Positions 6,039 to 8,672 of a DNA stretch of 8,672 nt are shown here, piece after piece. The stretch's first letter is position 1, and the number at the start of each line of letters is the position of its first letter. Below the pieces are notes generated by a model. That model made no database searches, was not told where the DNA came from, and saw only the letters and a list, made by a program, of their open reading frames with translations. The position numbers and the translations under genes are program-made. The stretch is from Verrucomicrobiota bacterium (GTDB lineage: Bacteria; Verrucomicrobiota; Verrucomicrobiia; Verrucomicrobiales; DEV007), in assembly GCA_020629815.1 (NCBI GenBank), contig JAHDCN010000113.1:1-8672 (forward strand), in the 5' to 3' direction.

Positions 6039-7460
6039 TCATTCAAAACCTTTTAGCAGCAACTCAGCGTTCGAATTCGTCGACGCAATCATACGGAGAA
6101 GCACTTCCATTGCCTCCGGTGCCGGTCGTTGCGCCATTTGTTTGCGCAAACTATTAATACGAGGCATCTCGTCAGCATGGTAGAGAAGGTCGTCCTTCCG
6201 GGTTCCCGACTTCAACGTATGAATTGCTGGGAAAATACGTGACTCTGCCATCTCACGATCCAGCGTGATCTCCATATTCCCAGTGCCTTTGAATTCCTCA
6301 AAAATCACATCGTCCATTCGACTCTCTGTTTCGATTAGACAAGTCGCCAGAATCGTAAGAGACCCACCCTCTTCCACATTGCGGGCAGCTCCAAAAAAGC
6401 GGCGGGATCGCTCCAGTGCTTTCGGCGAAATTCCGCCGCTGCCAATCGGTCCCCCACCTCCACGCCGCCTCCCTTTGCCTTTGCGACGGCCTCCACCACC
6501 ACCGGATTGCGCTGCTGCATTGTGTGCTCTAGCTAGACGCGTAAGTGAATCCAACAGAACAACTACATCGCGTCCGGACTCGACGATTCTTTTTGCGCGA
6601 TCCAGAACCATGTCCGCGACCTCAATATGACGCTTGGGACTTTCGTCAAACGTTGAACTAAAAACGGAGGCTTCAACCGTTTCTTCAAAATCGGTAACCT
6701 CCTCCGGGCGCTCATCTAAAAGCAGGACAATCAACTCCACCTCAGGGTGATTCCGGTGGATGGAAACCGCAATACTCTTGAGTAGAATCGTTTTGCCCCC
6801 ACGTGGTGGCGCCACGATAAGCCCACGCTGCCCCTTACCGAGCGGAGCAATCAGATCGATCACTCGAGGGGAAGGGTTTTTCAGCTCCGGATACTCCAGA
6901 ATGAGACGCTCCGAAGGGAACATTGCAGTCAAGGAATCAAAAGCCGCTTGATTCTCCCAATCTGCCAGTGACTGACCCTCAACCTCTAAGATTTTCTCAA
7001 CGGAGAGATACTTTTCCCTGTCCTTAGGAGCCCTAACCTCACACTTCAACAATTGCCCCCTTTTGAATTTGTGCTCTTTCAGAAAATTGCCAGGCACATA
7101 AATATCCTCGGGATTTGAAAGAAAACTAAAAGAGGGCCAGCGAATAAAGCCGGAACTATCTCCTGCTTTATCCAGGTATCCAGACGCCGTCATCTTTGTC
7201 CCATTTTTTCCATAGGTCTTCAAGATTTCGAAGATCAATTGGTGCTTGGAACGCATGCCAGCGACTCTCAATTCCAATCGATGCGCTTCCGCATGCAATT
7301 CATTCAAGGTAGTCGACTGAAATTCGTTGATATCAACAGAGTCGGGCACCTCCAACAGAGGCTTATTGCTTTTGCTCGACTTACTTGTGTCCAACGCTTC
7401 TTTCTCTCCACTATCGCCCGAAGCATCCTCCGTCGGCGCGTTAGTTGTTTCTTCGCTCAT
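6039..7460 (-). CDS. rho: transcription termination factor Rho, with a Gly/Arg-rich Q-loop insertion
   Basis: Rho is a hexameric RNA-dependent ATPase/helicase that ends transcription at Rho-dependent sites. The 473-residue protein has a Ser/acidic extension (about 1-45), an N-terminal helical segment (about 48-85), and the OB-fold primary RNA site (about 91-158, with GYLDKAGDSSGFIRW and PEDIYVPGNFL). The RecA-like ATPase follows: Walker A APPRGGKT (217-224), catalytic region LLLDERPEEV (246-255), Walker B VVVLLDSLTRLAR (299-311), R-loop EEFKGTGNMEI (388-398) and SGTRKDDLL (418-426). Between AHN (312-314) and FFGAARN (355-361) the Q-loop region is about 16 residues longer than in E. coli. The extra part contains 18 consecutive Gly/Arg/Lys residues (320-337). 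rho starts three bases after the coaE stop, with no Shine-Dalgarno sequence, so translational coupling is likely. Confidence 0.97.
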   Translation of the reverse strand: MSEETTNAPTEDASGDSGEKEALDTSKSSKSNKPLLEVPDSVDINEFQSTTLNELHAEAHRLELRVAGMRSKHQLIFEILKTYGKNGTKMTASGYLDKAGDSSGFIRWPSFSFLSNPEDIYVPGNFLKEHKFKRGQLLKCEVRAPKDREKYLSVEKILEVEGQSLADWENQAAFDSLTAMFPSERLILEYPELKNPSPRVIDLIAPLGKGQRGLIVAPPRGGKTILLKSIAVSIHRNHPEVELIVLLLDERPEEVTDFEETVEASVFSSTFDESPKRHIEVADMVLDRAKRIVESGRDVVVLLDSLTRLARAHNAAAQSGGGGGRRKGKGRRRGGGGPIGSGGISPKALERSRRFFGAARNVEEGGSLTILATCLIETESRMDDVIFEEFKGTGNMEITLDREMAESRIFPAIHTLKSGTRKDDLLYHADEMPRINSLRKQMAQRPAPEAMEVLLRMIASTNSNAELLLKGFE

Positions 7461-7463
7461 TTT

Positions 7464-8069
7464 CTAAATTTTTTCCAGAATGCGGGAAACTTGCGCACAC
7501 TGTCTTTGCAGTGATTTCTCTGTCCCATCATTCCAAATTACCAAGTCAGCTTTTTCGGTTTTCTTTTGAATCGGCCACTGAGCTTGTAAGATTTTTTCTG
7601 CTATTTCGTTTTTGAGTCCCCTACGATTTATCAAGCGATTCTTTTGAGTTGAGATTGAAGCGCCCACCACCAAATCGACAGACCTCTCTATAGGGAAGTC
7701 TACCTCATACAGCAACGGGACCTCAAGTAAACAGGGAATCTCCGCATTTCTTTTTTTGCGCACAAATTTTCTCGCCTCCTCCAACACTCTCGGATGTAAA
7801 ATCGACTCCAGCTCTTTTCTAGCTGAGTCATTATCGAAGACAAGATTTCTGAGCCACGCTCGATCGACTCCGCCTGAATGACTAATTACATCCTGACCGA
7901 AGCTCGAACGTAACTTCTGCAATATATCAGACGCTGTCAACAACTGTCCGACCGATTGATCTGAACTGAAAAAGTAATCTCCATCTCCATCGCATAAGTC
8001 TTTTAAAAGAATTCGTGAAACCGATGACTTACCACAAGCCACTCCACCAGTGATTGCAACGAGGTGCAT
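7464..8069 (-). CDS. coaE: dephospho-CoA kinase
   Basis: This cytosolic enzyme phosphorylates the 3'-OH of the ribose of dephospho-CoA with ATP, the last step of coenzyme A synthesis. From ATG 8069 it has 201 residues, the normal length. Visible motifs are the P-loop GGVACGKS (residues 8-15), SSDQSVGQLL in the position of the usual DAD motif (only the last Asp kept), LHPRV (the conserved His-Pro), LLEVPLLYE matching the family PLLFE motif, and QKNRLINRRG with the lid arginines. The motif ADLVIWNDGT near the C-terminus is also typical. A TTG three codons upstream is in frame, but ATG 8069 gives the usual MHLVAITGG start. No Shine-Dalgarno sequence precedes it. A terminator stem ends 13 bases upstream. 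It leads the coaE-rho-rnd cluster. Confidence 0.95.
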   Translation of the reverse strand: MHLVAITGGVACGKSSVSRILLKDLCDGDGDYFFSSDQSVGQLLTASDILQKLRSSFGQDVISHSGGVDRAWLRNLVFDNDSARKELESILHPRVLEEARKFVRKKRNAEIPCLLEVPLLYEVDFPIERSVDLVVGASISTQKNRLINRRGLKNEIAEKILQAQWPIQKKTEKADLVIWNDGTEKSLQRQCAQVSRILEKI

Positions 8070-8076
8070 ACCGGAC

Positions 8077-8112
8077 AAGAAAAAAGGCGCAGCGAATTAA
8101 CGCTGCGCCTTT
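8077..8112 (-). terminator. intrinsic terminator after the secretin gene, directly before coaE
   Basis: The arms at 8083-8094 and 8101-8112 pair perfectly over 12 GC-rich base pairs around a six-base loop. On the minus strand the stem runs into TTTTTTCTTG. It begins eight bases after the secretin stop and ends 13 bases before the coaE ATG, so it lies in the leader of coaE. Confidence 0.9.
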
Positions 8113-8120
8113 GAAAATTC

Positions 8121-8672
8121 CTACTTCTGATAAGGAATTGGCGGTGGCGCGAAAGTAGTCGGCGGAGGACTTACTTTAGGTCGCGGCACCGGAGCTGGTG
8201 GCTCCTCATCCTTGATTCGGCCATGGATTGGCATCCCTGCTGGATCCATAAGTTGCGCAGTCACGAAAATCGTCAGGTTACGCTTCAAGTGAAGCTCCAC
8301 ACTGGAACGGAACAAACGTCCAACCACTGGAAGGTCACCAAGATACGGAATCTTATCCTGAACATCCTGAATATCCTCGCGGATCAAACCACCAAGAGCT
8401 ACAGTCTGTCCATCCCAAATAGTAACCTGAGTCGTCACTTTTCTTGTGTTGAAGATCGGCATCTCGATGCGGTTCTCTGTAATAACAACCGGAACAGACT
8501 GCCCCAATGCGTTGATGGAAGTTGTCTGGATTGGACTGCCGTAGTTAATGAACCCGTCGAACTCGACCACTTCTGGAGCCAGGTTCAAATCGATTGTAAA
8601 CTCATCCGCTCCGAGAACAGGGTCAACCTCCAAAGTTACGCCGGTATTCCTTGTTTCGAACGCTGTTGGAGT
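8121..8672 (-). CDS. C-terminal part of a type II/III secretion or type IV pilus secretin, cut by the right edge
   Basis: The last 183 residues of an outer-membrane secretin are visible. Secretins form the gated multimeric pore of type II secretion or type IV pili. The reading frame is open to the window end (upstream of an internal TTG at 8633) and begins TPTAFETRNTGVTLEVDP. The secretin-domain signatures are LEVDPVLGADEFTIDLNLAPEV, then IWDGQTVALGGLIRED, then KIPYLGDLPVVGRLFRSS and RNLTIFVTAQLMDP, matching the family order VxDGxTxxLGGLI ... PxLGDxPxxGxLF ... LxIFVT. A Pro-rich tail (about 30 residues, ending PPPIPYQK) follows the domain. Whether this is a PilQ or GspD type cannot be decided without the N-terminal domains. 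The gene ends in the strong terminator ahead of coaE. Confidence 0.92.
   Translation of the reverse strand, partial: TPTAFETRNTGVTLEVDPVLGADEFTIDLNLAPEVVEFDGFINYGSPIQTTSINALGQSVPVVITENRIEMPIFNTRKVTTQVTIWDGQTVALGGLIREDIQDVQDKIPYLGDLPVVGRLFRSSVELHLKRNLTIFVTAQLMDPAGMPIHGRIKDEEPPAPVPRPKVSPPPTTFAPPPIPYQK

Noticed and set aside
6265..6630. Long plus-strand open frame opposite rho with a Pro/Arg-rich segment
   Set aside because: It is the antisense shadow of the Gly/Arg codons of the Rho Q-loop insertion; the Rho motifs on the minus strand are unambiguous.

Overview
The window is a gene-dense bacterial chromosome segment with roughly balanced base composition. It carries eight complete protein genes and two cut by the window edges. 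I saw no tRNA, rRNA, CRISPR array or insertion sequence. The terminal part of the secretin at the right edge (motifs GFINYGSP, TRNTGVTLEV) and the N-terminal anti-sigma-like segment beginning DPRLTDFALGEL resemble proteins I associate with Verrucomicrobiota, perhaps Opitutae. Most genes lack a Shine-Dalgarno sequence, which fits that guess. The lineage is an inference from motifs, not a search result.

Layout from left to right. The minus strand at 1-62 holds the first residues of a probable FtsX-like ABC permease that runs off the left edge. Next, also on the minus strand, are a DedA-family membrane protein (131-892), dihydrofolate reductase folA (956-1456), a membrane-anchored putative anti-sigma factor (1540-2409) and an ECF sigma factor (2458-3021). 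A 245-base divergent intergenic region separates the sigma gene from a plus-strand response regulator (3267-4646), which has its own intrinsic terminator at 4709-4738. The rest is minus strand and in transcription order reads secretin (from beyond 8672 to 8121), terminator, coaE (8069-7464), rho (7460-6039), stem-loop, rnd (5999-4890).

How the genes relate. The sigma and anti-sigma genes form a two-gene signalling unit that ends in a strong terminator, and the orphan response regulator is divergent from it. folA, dedA and the permease lie downstream of that terminator. coaE, rho and rnd form a housekeeping cluster for coenzyme A synthesis, transcription termination and 3' RNA trimming, lying downstream of the secretin terminator.

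The most notable observations are these. (1) The NtrC-type regulator lacks the GAFTGA loop and has substitutions at several ATPase positions, so it is probably not a sigma-54 activator. (2) Rho has a run of 18 Gly/Arg/Lys residues inserted in the Q-loop that contacts RNA in the ring. (3) Three genes (folA, coaE, rnd) each have a perfect stem-loop ending 12-13 bases before the start codon. Two of these are typical intrinsic terminators, leaving no room for a promoter, so readthrough or attenuation is likely. One of these terminators sits just ahead of the coaE-rho-rnd cluster. I cannot show that any of this is a new system, but these three points are the best candidates.
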